Below are positions 1 to 7,355 of a DNA stretch of 64,000 nucleotides, piece after piece. The number at the start of each line of letters is the position of its first letter. Position 1 is the first letter of the stretch. Both the position numbers and the translations under genes were made by a program. This DNA is from CAYQLY01 sp964418605. Its GTDB lineage: Bacteria; Bacteroidota; Bacteroidia; Cytophagales; Cyclobacteriaceae. The notes beneath the pieces were generated by a model. The model made no database searches and had not been told where the DNA came from. It saw only the letters and a program-made list of their open reading frames with translations. The stretch spans positions 62,001-126,000 of the forward strand of contig CAYQLY010000005.1 of NCBI GenBank assembly GCA_964418605.1. The letters run 5' to 3'.

Positions 1-34
1 TAATATCTTTTCCGCTTAGTACTTTTTTACTCAT
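1..34 (-). CDS. 5' end of an unidentified gene running off the left edge
   Basis: On the minus strand an ATG at 34 opens a frame reading MSKKVLSGKDI before the window ends. Only 11 codons are visible, so no family can be assigned. It is divergent from the gene at 199, which makes a real gene start plausible because the 164 bases between them hold no other coding signal. A spurious ORF cannot be excluded. Confidence 0.4.
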   Translation of the reverse strand, partial: MSKKVLSGKDI

Positions 35-119
35 AGGTTAGTATAACGTTTTTTTTTAAGAAAAAATCCCAATAATAGGACGATTGAAAGTTCTATTTTC
101 TAATAACAAGCTTATTCAT

Positions 120-127
120 TAAATTTG
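120..127 (+). promoter_or_regulatory. Candidate Bacteroidota promoter (-7 box) for the gene at 199
   Basis: The octamer TAAATTTG matches the Bacteroidota -7 consensus TAnnTTTG. A TTTC, one mismatch from the -33 TTTG, lies 19 bases upstream at 97-100. Transcription would start near 133 and leave a leader of about 65 bases. This is a motif match only. Confidence 0.4.
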
Positions 128-198
128 ATCAGTTTTAAATAAAAACCCTTAATTTCGCCCCATTAAACAATAGATCTATATTATTCCTCTATTTATAC

Positions 199-1122
199 AT
201 GATACCCGAAGAAAATAAAAAGAAGCAACAAACTAAACGCACACTTTTAATTATAGCTGTGGTTGCCTTATTACTTATTAACGCGGTTAAATTCTATTTG
301 GACTATTTAAGTTCAAAAAAGAAAGACAATCTATTAGCTCAAAAAGAAAGAGAATTACAAATAACTTATCAACGTATTGATTCCATCAGTAAAGAACTAG
401 AATTAAAGCTATTTGAAACTAAAAAACTAGGAGGAAATATTGATTCATTAATCGTGATTCAAATCCAATTAGAAAAAGACAAAAAATTACTTCAAGGCTC
501 TTACGAAGACCTTAAAGAAAAGTATAGCGACATCACTGATCGACTAGAAGGCTATACTACACTCCTTCAACATCAAGATGAGGAAATCGAACGATTAAAA
601 AAAGTCAATGCATTATTGCTCACCGAAAATACGGGACTTAAAACTGAAAAGGTTAAACTCTCTGACTCTATTGTTCAGTTAAAGCAAACTGAAAAAAAAT
701 TAATTGAAAAAATTGAAATCGCATCTGCATTGAAAGCGGAAAATATAACTATTAATGCGCTCAATGAACGTGGTAAAGAACGAGATGGTGGTATATATAA
801 AGCCAAACACATTGATCAATTAAAAATTACTTTTAACTTAGCTGAAAATAATGTTACCAAAATAGAAGGCAAAGATATTTATATTGTCATTAGGGATCAA
901 CGTGGAGAACCATTCTATGATATTAATACAGGATCTGGAACTTTTATATATCAAAACAAAGAGATATTCTACACCTCTAAACAAAATATCCTATTTGATA
1001 ATACCAAACAAGTGTTAACATTTTTATATAAAAAAGGAAACGATTACACATCAGGTACTTATACTATAGATATTTATGCTGATGGGGATAAAATTGGAAC
1101 ATCCTCATTTGTTGTAAAGTAA
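199..1122 (+). CDS. Membrane-anchored coiled-coil protein of unknown function
   Basis: 307 residues. The N-terminus is charged (KKKQQTKR), followed by one hydrophobic segment at about residues 15-35 and then a long heptad-rich coiled coil to about residue 190. The last 110 residues look like a compact beta-rich domain with no motif I recognise. The layout (short cytoplasmic tail, one membrane helix, periplasmic coiled coil and terminal domain) resembles conserved hypothetical proteins of Cytophagia, but I cannot give a function. It converges with the XRE gene, with only 15 bases between the stop codons, so it is probably monocistronic. Confidence 0.75.
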   Translation: MIPEENKKKQQTKRTLLIIAVVALLLINAVKFYLDYLSSKKKDNLLAQKERELQITYQRIDSISKELELKLFETKKLGGNIDSLIVIQIQLEKDKKLLQGSYEDLKEKYSDITDRLEGYTTLLQHQDEEIERLKKVNALLLTENTGLKTEKVKLSDSIVQLKQTEKKLIEKIEIASALKAENITINALNERGKERDGGIYKAKHIDQLKITFNLAENNVTKIEGKDIYIVIRDQRGEPFYDINTGSGTFIYQNKEIFYTSKQNILFDNTKQVLTFLYKKGNDYTSGTYTIDIYADGDKIGTSSFVVK

Positions 1123-1137
1123 ATTATTATAAAAAAA

Positions 1138-1560
1138 TTACTTCTTTTTATCTTCGAGGATTTTAATTTTTTGTTCAAGATCCTTAATATATTCAACCAA
1201 TTTAGATTGATCTAGTTTAAGTAATTCCATCTCTTCTTTCAACTCATCTAGTTCTTGTTTTAAAGAGAGCACCTCTTTTTTTGTTGTTTGATATAATTCA
1301 GATTGCTCATTAACTTGGTTAGCATTTTCTCTTAATATAGGCTCCTTACCCATAATTAACCAATCTAACGAAAACTGCGGAAATATTTTTGCTATTTCGT
1401 TCAACTTTTCAGCATTTGGGGAATTACGACAATTTACCCAATGCGAAATCACCGTACTTGACACACCCACTTTTCTACCAAATTTATTCTGGCTTATCTC
1501 CAGGATATCAATCATCTTTTTAATCCGCTCCCCTACCGGCTCCCCTTTTTTGTCTTTCAT
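1138..1560 (-). CDS. XRE/Cro-CI family transcriptional regulator with C-terminal coiled coil
   Basis: 140 residues. Residues about 9-65 form a helix-turn-helix of the XRE type (SQNKFGRKVGVSSTVISHW is the recognition region), ending in the DWLIMGKEP tail common in Bacteroidota repressors of this family. Residues about 85-138 are a Lys/Glu/Leu-rich coiled coil, probably for dimerisation in place of a peptidase or sensor domain. It is divergent from a small protein gene at 1669, a CI/Cro-like arrangement. A perfectly spaced promoter at 1658-1688 would give it a leader of about 90 bases containing two direct repeats, so autoregulation is likely. The target is unknown. Confidence 0.85.
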   Translation of the reverse strand: MKDKKGEPVGERIKKMIDILEISQNKFGRKVGVSSTVISHWVNCRNSPNAEKLNEIAKIFPQFSLDWLIMGKEPILRENANQVNEQSELYQTTKKEVLSLKQELDELKEEMELLKLDQSKLVEYIKDLEQKIKILEDKKK

Positions 1561-1571
1561 ACCAAATTTAA

Positions 1572-1626
1572 AAAAATGTTAGCAAAATAATTTTATAAAA
1601 TTTGCATTTATTTATAAAAATGTTAG
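1572..1626. promoter_or_regulatory. Direct-repeat candidate operator between XRE gene and small protein gene
   Basis: AAAAATGTTAG occurs at 1572-1582 and again at 1616-1626, 44 bases apart. Between them GCAAA (1582-1586) and TTTGC (1601-1605) form a small inverted repeat. The repeats lie between divergent genes, inside the predicted XRE leader, which is where an autorepressor would bind. Binding is inferred. Confidence 0.45.
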
Positions 1627-1657
1627 TATTTTTACATCCACATATTTTATAGCAAAA

Positions 1658-1688
1658 CAAATATAGACATGAAACAGAAAGAAACAAA
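1658..1688 (-). promoter_or_regulatory. Bacteroidota promoter for the XRE regulator
   Basis: On the minus strand TTTG (1688-1685), a 19-base spacer and TATATTTG (1665-1658) match the Bacteroidota consensus TTTG-N19-TAnnTTTG exactly. It lies inside the first codons of the divergent small gene, so the two transcripts would overlap. The predicted start is near 1651, about 90 bases before the XRE ATG. Confidence 0.6.
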
Positions 1689-1860
1689 TACGTATAAAAG
1701 ACAACCAGATTACAAATACATCCGCCTAGTACTCCCACTCGACCTCCACCAAAAACTAATTAAATACCAAGCTATGAAAATGCTTCATGAGGGTAAAAAA
1801 GAATCTCTCTCAGCTTGTATGATTGAGCTTATCCGAGAAGCCACAATTCATATCCCATAA
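1669..1860 (+). CDS. Small basic protein, possibly ribbon-helix-helix-like
   Basis: 63 residues, rich in Lys and Arg at the N-terminus. The middle reads YIRLVLPLDLHQKLIKYQAM, a beta-strand followed by an amphipathic helix, and the C-terminus has a second helix (SLSACMIELIREA). This strand-helix-helix pattern resembles ribbon-helix-helix DNA-binding proteins, but the match is only by eye. It is divergent from an XRE regulator with repeats between them, which favours a small regulatory or addiction-type module. Function is not established. Confidence 0.6.
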   Translation: MKQKETNTYKRQPDYKYIRLVLPLDLHQKLIKYQAMKMLHEGKKESLSACMIELIREATIHIP

Positions 1861-1866
1861 TTTTTT

Positions 1867-2238
1867 TTATAACTCGGATTGGTAGACTACACCTGAAAAA
1901 AAATACAATAAAATGACTCTAGAATAACGAAAAGAAAATGGAGCTATAATAACAATGCTTCCAATTATAGATATCAAATAAACCATTAAAGAAGGATTGT
2001 AACCAATACTATATACAAGCAAGCCCACAAATAAGGATAATCCAATACCTAATGCATAACTAATATACATGGCTGCCCAAAAAAAACCAGGCTCTATCTC
2101 ATAGCGAAACCTACAATGAGGGCAAAGCTCATTCATATAATGAAAATGCGTTATCTTATATACAGGAAATTTAAAAACAAAGCCTTTTCGGCAACGCGGA
2201 CATTTTTCTTTAAGAATGGATAAAAATAACGAAGACAT
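1867..2238 (-). CDS. DUF983 family zinc-ribbon membrane protein
   Basis: 123 residues. The N-terminal domain carries two CxxC pairs (CPRC near residue 14 and CPHC near residue 40), a likely zinc ribbon. Two to three hydrophobic segments follow (about 50-75, 80-105). This matches DUF983, which in Bacteroidota is often encoded at the end of the cytochrome oxidase cluster, as here. Its job is not known; the context suggests a role in oxidase assembly or the membrane. It starts 6 bases after the preceding small membrane gene and is probably the last gene of the operon. Confidence 0.85.
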   Translation of the reverse strand: MSSLFLSILKEKCPRCRKGFVFKFPVYKITHFHYMNELCPHCRFRYEIEPGFFWAAMYISYALGIGLSLFVGLLVYSIGYNPSLMVYLISIIGSIVIIAPFSFRYSRVILLYFFSGVVYQSEL

Positions 2239-2244
2239 TCTATT

Positions 2245-2496
2245 TTATTTTTTTGATCTTGCTTCTTTCTTAAAATGCCTGTACCACCACACTCCAAATG
2301 TAGCAAGAATCAAATAAGGAACTGAGAGGAGATATAAAATTCCTTGATTCAACCCATTACCTATTGTATTTGTTTGATTAGCTGATTGATTATTTTCTAC
2401 TGTAGCTCGACACATAGCACACTGAGAAAAAGAAAACTCAGAGCATAGTAAAATAAAAAACAAGCTACCTAAGACAAGACCTATATATTTTTTCAT
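2245..2496 (-). CDS. Small membrane protein with a CxxC motif in the oxidase operon
   Basis: 83 residues. It has an N-terminal signal sequence or membrane segment (residues about 4-25) followed by CAMCRATVE, then a second hydrophobic segment (about 52-70) and a basic tail. Proteins with this CAMC start and two-helix layout are common beside Bacteroidota cox genes. A role in copper or redox handling would fit the CxxC on the periplasmic side but is an inference. It lies 50 bases after the DUF420 gene and 6 bases before the DUF983 gene. Confidence 0.75.
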   Translation of the reverse strand: MKKYIGLVLGSLFFILLCSEFSFSQCAMCRATVENNQSANQTNTIGNGLNQGILYLLSVPYLILATFGVWWYRHFKKEARSKK

Positions 2497-2546
2497 ATCA
2501 AAATTACACTATACAATACCAAAACAATTCTACACTACAACTAGTT

Positions 2547-3089
2547 TCAATGAGAATAATATGGACTAATCATTAGATATACTATTACACCTGTCGCGGC
2601 AACATAGACCCAAACAGGAAATGTCCATTTTACAATACGTACATGTTTAGAATACTGCGCTGTAATACCAAAATAAATAGCAAACAATACTAAAGGAACA
2701 ACAACAATAGCCAACAAGATGTGTGTCACTAAGAAAAAATAATACACGTATTTATCCCATTCATCACTTCCATAGCGAGTTGCTTCTGCCTGATAATGAT
2801 AGATCACATACGATATCAAAAAAAGAGAGGAGAATACAAACGCTGATACCATCATCAGGATATGTTGTTTTTTCTTTCTCTTCTTGATAAAAAAATAGCC
2901 CATCCACAAACAGATAAACGTAGTTGTGTTAAGTATCGCATTCAATGTAGGCAACATAGCAACATTTAAATTTCCAAGACTACCTGTTTGTGGAAAAAAA
3001 AGTAAAAACGCAACTAGAAGAGGAATAACTACCGATAACACACCAATTAAAATAGTATAGCGACGCTGTTGAGATTGAGGTGACTTCAT
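2547..3089 (-). CDS. DUF420 family membrane protein (cytochrome oxidase assembly-type)
   Basis: 180 residues with five predicted membrane helices. The pattern, with histidines in helices 3 and 4 (VIYHYQ, VTHILL), matches DUF420/COG2322 proteins. These accompany heme-copper oxidase genes and are thought to act in oxidase assembly. The gene begins 3 bases after the sco1 stop, which supports translation as one operon. No unusual features were seen. Confidence 0.85.
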   Translation of the reverse strand: MKSPQSQQRRYTILIGVLSVVIPLLVAFLLFFPQTGSLGNLNVAMLPTLNAILNTTTFICLWMGYFFIKKRKKKQHILMMVSAFVFSSLFLISYVIYHYQAEATRYGSDEWDKYVYYFFLVTHILLAIVVVPLVLFAIYFGITAQYSKHVRIVKWTFPVWVYVAATGVIVYLMISPYYSH

Positions 3090-3092
3090 AGG

Positions 3093-3749
3093 CTAATTAG
3101 CTGAAGTAAATTTGTTTTTATTATTATATAGCAACACTCGAATCTCAATAAGTAGTCGATCTACATCTTTCGGATCTGTTCCATCATAAAATCCACGAAT
3201 ATGCCTTTCTTTATCTACTAAAACCAAGCGCTGACTATGATCGATATTACCCGTACTATCTACGACCGAGGAGATGTAGTAGCCTTTTTGTGCTAACTCA
3301 TCAATACGTTTTTTGTCACCTGTTACAAAATACCACCTACTCGAATCGGCTTGATACCGACGTGCATACGCTTTTAATATATCTACTTTGTCATATTCAG
3401 GATCTATAGTGTAGGAAATGATTTTTACACTAGAATCGCTTTTAAACGCTTTCTGAACACGAACTAATTGCGATGTCATTTGAGGACATATATTCCCACA
3501 TCGAGTAAAGAAAAAATCAGCAACATAAACACAATTCGTTAGCTGTTTTTGTGTAATAGTGTCTCCTCGTTGACTGATAAATGAAAAATCAGGAACTTGA
3601 TGATAAGTAGGAGGCGATGAAAGTGTATCAATAGGAAAATAAACAGGTAAAGTATAGTGATTCTTACCGAATTGCTTAATAAATAAATAAGTAAGAGGTG
3701 GAATAACCAACAAAAAAATAAGAATAGTTATCCCAATTATCTTACGCAT
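3093..3749 (-). CDS. sco1: SCO1/SenC family copper chaperone
   Basis: 218 residues. One N-terminal membrane helix (residues about 4-24) anchors a periplasmic thioredoxin-like domain. The copper ligands of the family are all present: the CxxxC motif in FFFTRCGNICPQM and a downstream His in NIDHSQRLVLVD. SCO1 proteins deliver copper to the CuA site of oxidase subunit II or maintain its cysteines in reduced form. It lies between coxIV and the DUF420 gene. The presence of SCO implies a CuA-type subunit II exists elsewhere, since none is in this window. Confidence 0.92.
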   Translation of the reverse strand: MRKIIGITILIFLLVIPPLTYLFIKQFGKNHYTLPVYFPIDTLSSPPTYHQVPDFSFISQRGDTITQKQLTNCVYVADFFFTRCGNICPQMTSQLVRVQKAFKSDSSVKIISYTIDPEYDKVDILKAYARRYQADSSRWYFVTGDKKRIDELAQKGYYISSVVDSTGNIDHSQRLVLVDKERHIRGFYDGTDPKDVDRLLIEIRVLLYNNKNKFTSAN

Positions 3750-3762
3750 AAAAAACTAATCA

Positions 3763-4089
3763 TTAAAAATGTGAATAGAAAATAGAGCTACTCTCTAGCA
3801 ATAAAGCAACTGTTAACCAAACAATAAATATAAATGGCAGCACAATAGACCACATTAAGACTTTGACTTCATGTTTTAAGTGCATAAATTCAGCCACAAT
3901 ATAAAAAGCTTTGATAAAAGTCATTCCAATAAAAATAGCTGCTTTAAGACCTGCTGAAAAATCCAGACCCAAGGCTACAATAAATTCTAATGTTGTAATA
4001 CCAAGTAAAATCCAAAACGTTTTCCAAATCGTTTTTGTCTGCGGTTTATCCATTTGTCCTGAATGTGTTGAATGATCGTGATGAGACAT
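3763..4089 (-). CDS. Cytochrome c oxidase subunit IV family protein
   Basis: 108 residues with three hydrophobic helices (about 24-43, 50-68, 80-98) and a His-rich N-terminus (MSHHDHSTHSG). Size and position straight after the two subunit III genes match the small subunit IV of caa3-type oxidases in Bacteroidota. It probably stabilises the complex and has no catalytic residues. It starts 15 bases after coxIII. Confidence 0.88.
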   Translation of the reverse strand: MSHHDHSTHSGQMDKPQTKTIWKTFWILLGITTLEFIVALGLDFSAGLKAAIFIGMTFIKAFYIVAEFMHLKHEVKVLMWSIVLPFIFIVWLTVALLLESSSIFYSHF

Positions 4090-4104
4090 ATAAAATAGTC
4101 GTTT

Positions 4105-4869
4105 TTAGATTAAATAGAAAAATGTAAATACAAATACCCAAACCAAATCTACAAAATGCCAATACAGGCCTACTTTTTCAACCATCTCATAATGGCCCCG
4201 TTTGGCATAGGTCCCCATAACAACATTGTAAAAAATGATAAAGTTTAATATTACACCGCTGAACACGTGTGTACCATGAAATCCTGTAATAAAGAAAAAC
4301 AAATCTGCAAAAGCAGGTGGTCCGTATTGATTCATAGTTAAACTAGCACCATAAATTGTTTTTTCAACCCAATTCCCATTTTCGATAACTCGTACTAATG
4401 AACCTTCCTCCGTCCCTACGATAAAGTGCGTCCACTCCCATGCCTGGCATCCCAAGAAAGCTAATCCACCTAAAATAGTAAGTAACATCCATTTTTCGAC
4501 TGCTTTTTTATCCATTCGACGACCTGCTTCCACAGCTAAAACCATCGTGACAGAACTCATGATCAAAACAAATGTCATGATACCAACAAAAACCAAGGGT
4601 AGGCTTAGCCCATGAAAAAATGGCACCGCATTAAATACCTTCTCTGGTATAGGCCAATAGGCTTGAGAGAATTTAAATGCAGAAACAGTTCCTTCATAGG
4701 CTTGATGGCTATAACGAATAAGGGCATACGTAATGAGCAATCCTGAAAATGAAAATGCATCTGAAATAAGAAAGAACCACATCATCAATTTTCCATAACT
4801 TGCTTTCAGAGGCTCTACTCCCCCGTCCCAAATTTTTTTAGAATCTACTGTAACTGCAGCTGTTGCCAT
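4105..4869 (-). CDS. ctaE: Cytochrome c oxidase subunit III
   Basis: 254 residues with about seven membrane helices. Family hallmarks are the late segment FFITGFHGTHVFSGV and the final WHFVDLVWVFVF. Subunit III binds lipid and supports proton uptake into subunit I. It contains a soluble insertion (about residues 140-180) between helices that is usual for this larger Bacteroidota form. A second, shorter subunit III lies just upstream in the operon, so the complex probably has two different subunit III-type proteins. Confidence 0.93.
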   Translation of the reverse strand: MATAAVTVDSKKIWDGGVEPLKASYGKLMMWFFLISDAFSFSGLLITYALIRYSHQAYEGTVSAFKFSQAYWPIPEKVFNAVPFFHGLSLPLVFVGIMTFVLIMSSVTMVLAVEAGRRMDKKAVEKWMLLTILGGLAFLGCQAWEWTHFIVGTEEGSLVRVIENGNWVEKTIYGASLTMNQYGPPAFADLFFFITGFHGTHVFSGVILNFIIFYNVVMGTYAKRGHYEMVEKVGLYWHFVDLVWVFVFTFFYLI

Positions 4870-4883
4870 ATATATCCAATGAT

Positions 4884-5468
4884 TTAATGATTAAAAAGTA
4901 AAAAAATAAATAAATAAATCCATAAAATGCCTAAAAAATGCCAATATATCCTAAATAATTGCAAAGAAAGCAATTTATAAGGATTTATTTTTTTTCTCAG
5001 GGACGAAATTAATACAATTATTAGAAAAATAATACCTGTAAGTAAATGAAACGCATGCACCCCTGTCAATACATAAAGAAAAGAGCCAGATGGATTTCCT
5101 ACAAAAAATACATGATGATCAACCAATTGAACCCAAGACATATATTGGCCTACTAAAAAAGCAAACCCTAATAGCAGAGCAGCGAATAATGCCATTGAAA
5201 CAAGAGGAAGATTATCTTTTTTAGCATTCCAATAAGCCCACTCGATTGCTAAACTGCTTGCAATAATAATAGCAGACGTAATCCAAAACATAGTAGGCAA
5301 ATCAAAATAGACCCAATTCCCTGCAGACTTTCTAACCACATAAGCACTCGTTAATGCTGCAAAGAGCATAATAATGGTTACTATAAAAAGCCATAAGATA
5401 AATCGTTTTGGATTTACTGATACTGTTTTTACAGGGGATGTAGTCAACTTATCAACTGGTGTATCCAT
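4884..5468 (-). CDS. Heme-copper oxidase subunit III family protein (short paralogue)
   Basis: 194 residues with five membrane helices, shorter than the subunit III that follows. It keeps the family ending: LTGVHAFHLLTGIIF and the terminal YWHFLGILWIYLFIFL. Bacteroidota caa3 operons normally have this pair of subunit III genes in tandem. It lies 12 bases after ctaB and 14 before ctaE. It probably sits in the same complex; its separate role is not known. Confidence 0.88.
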   Translation of the reverse strand: MDTPVDKLTTSPVKTVSVNPKRFILWLFIVTIIMLFAALTSAYVVRKSAGNWVYFDLPTMFWITSAIIIASSLAIEWAYWNAKKDNLPLVSMALFAALLLGFAFLVGQYMSWVQLVDHHVFFVGNPSGSFLYVLTGVHAFHLLTGIIFLIIVLISSLRKKINPYKLLSLQLFRIYWHFLGILWIYLFIFLLFNH

Positions 5469-5480
5469 GGCAGAAATGAG

Positions 5481-6380
5481 TTAGTAAGATCGGTCAATAT
5501 ATAAAGCAACCAATACAATAGGCAAATATAAAAAGGAAGCGAACATAATACGTAAAGCTGATTTCTTAGAAAAGTCTTTCATTAAGGAAGCTGTAGGAAT
5601 AACAAATAGAATAGCACTAACTCCTAATATAATAGCTGATACAACACCACTCATGCCTACTCTTAGTGGAAGCAAGCTAAGCGGCACTAAAAAAAGAGCG
5701 TATAGCATAATTTGAAAAGCAGAAAAAAAATTCTTCCCTCCGGAAGATGGCAAAAGCTTAAAACCAGCAGAACGATAATCTTCATCCAATACCCACGCAA
5801 TAGACCAAAAATGAGGGAACTGCCAAATAAACTGAATACCAAATAAAACAATGGCATATACAGAAATAGTATCTGTAGCAGCAACCCAACCCAACAAAGG
5901 TGGTGCAGCTCCAGGAAAAGCACCAACAAACACAGCCCAAGGAGATAATTTCTTCATGGGAGTATAGAAAAAACAGTAAAGCGCTAACGATGTAAAACTC
6001 AACCAAGTGGTAAGCGCATTTGTAAAATGATATAATATACAAAGACCCGTTATACTCATTATCAAAGCAAATAGGAGTGCTTCTATTCTTGTTACACGAC
6101 CTGTAGGAATAGGGCGCTGTTGTGTACGCTTCATTAACTTATCAGACTCTACCTCTATGATCTGATTAATGGTATTAGCTGCAGCAGTAACTAAAAAAGC
6201 ACCTAAACTAAACCACGTAAAAATAACCCAATCTATAGTAGTTGACGCGATAAGATAGCCCATCGCCGCAGAAAAAACAACTAAAACAGATAAACGCAGC
6301 TTAACTAACTCAAAAAAAGCTTTAGCTTTATACACCATTTTTGATAATATGGAAACAGGCATTGATTTGCTAACCAACAT
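5481..6380 (-). CDS. ctaB: Protoheme IX farnesyltransferase (heme O synthase)
   Basis: About 299 residues with roughly nine membrane helices, a UbiA-type prenyltransferase. It converts heme B and farnesyl diphosphate into heme O. The first Asp-rich loop is present as NQIIEVESDKLMKRTQQRP and the second as DEDYRSAGFKLLP. An upstream GTG at 6386 extends the frame by two codons; I chose ATG 6380, and a further ATG (MPVSI) near 6359 is also possible. The start overlaps the end of ctaA, so the two are translationally coupled in the heme A pathway. Confidence 0.94.
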   Translation of the reverse strand: MLVSKSMPVSILSKMVYKAKAFFELVKLRLSVLVVFSAAMGYLIASTTIDWVIFTWFSLGAFLVTAAANTINQIIEVESDKLMKRTQQRPIPTGRVTRIEALLFALIMSITGLCILYHFTNALTTWLSFTSLALYCFFYTPMKKLSPWAVFVGAFPGAAPPLLGWVAATDTISVYAIVLFGIQFIWQFPHFWSIAWVLDEDYRSAGFKLLPSSGGKNFFSAFQIMLYALFLVPLSLLPLRVGMSGVVSAIILGVSAILFVIPTASLMKDFSKKSALRIMFASFLYLPIVLVALYIDRSY

Positions 6381-7344
6381 AAACACTATTAGTTCTTCTA
6401 TTAACAGCCAAAATTAAGAAGAATTGTATTCCAAACAGTACTGAAGAAGCCACTAAATGAAATGGCTGAAGAAATGAAGGTATGGAAAAATAAGCCATAC
6501 CAATGCCTGATATCACCTCTATACCTATAAAAATAGTACACCACCTCATCCAACGAACAATAACAGGTATTGATTTTAAGTGACGAGCAATTACAATCAT
6601 TAACCAGACTGTTAACAGAGTCACTACAATTGAAAAACTTCGGTGTATCCAAAAGATCAAACCTAGCCGACCTATCCACTGATCACGATACATATGGTTC
6701 ATAGAAAGAGCAATCTCATCTATTCCTTCACGCACCTGAGTGCCCAATGCAATTTGAGCAAGAAAAGAGAAAATAAGCACTACTAATAAAATGTTAACAA
6801 GTCTCTTTTTAGAAGGATTTATAGAATTAGCTTGGTTTTTATGTTTAAAAATTAATGCGCGATGCCTTACAAAAATCAAACAAGCTACTATACATAAAGC
6901 TACAAGCATATGAATAGTCACCATCCAAGTAGCCAAATGAGTAGCTACAACTACAGCACCCAACCAGCCTTGAAATCCTACTAATAAAAAAGCTAAAAGA
7001 GAAATCCAAAAAATAAGCGGATATTTTTTAAAAAAAGCTATAGAAAATATAAACGTAAGAAAAATAGAAAAACCAACCAAAACGCCTATTAACCGGTTAA
7101 CGTATTCTGTCCACGTTTTATATGGATTAAACTCAACTGTATGAATAGAGTCTGTTTTATACAATTCCTGATAATTAGCTGGAAGCTCACAAATACATGT
7201 CGGAGGCACCCACCGACCAAAACATCTTGGCCAATCTGGGCAGCCCATACCAGATCCCGTACTTCGTACTACTCCACCAGCTATAATAACCAGATAAACA
7301 AGTATCAACGAAACGAAAGATGAAATACGATAACGATTTTCCAC
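6370..7344 (-). CDS. ctaA: Heme A synthase (COX15/CtaA)
   Basis: 324 residues with eight membrane helices in two four-helix halves. The family signature GSGMGCPDWPRCFGRW lies at about residues 31-46, followed by the periplasmic Cys pair in PPTCIC. Heme ligand His residues are in THLATWMVTIHML and SMNHMY/IHRSFS. It oxidises heme O to heme A for the oxidase encoded by the adjacent ctaD. It begins 11 bases after ctaD. Confidence 0.94.
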   Translation of the reverse strand: MENRYRISSFVSLILVYLVIIAGGVVRSTGSGMGCPDWPRCFGRWVPPTCICELPANYQELYKTDSIHTVEFNPYKTWTEYVNRLIGVLVGFSIFLTFIFSIAFFKKYPLIFWISLLAFLLVGFQGWLGAVVVATHLATWMVTIHMLVALCIVACLIFVRHRALIFKHKNQANSINPSKKRLVNILLVVLIFSFLAQIALGTQVREGIDEIALSMNHMYRDQWIGRLGLIFWIHRSFSIVVTLLTVWLMIVIARHLKSIPVIVRWMRWCTIFIGIEVISGIGMAYFSIPSFLQPFHLVASSVLFGIQFFLILAVNRRTNSVYVG

Positions 7345-7355
7345 CGTTTAATTAT

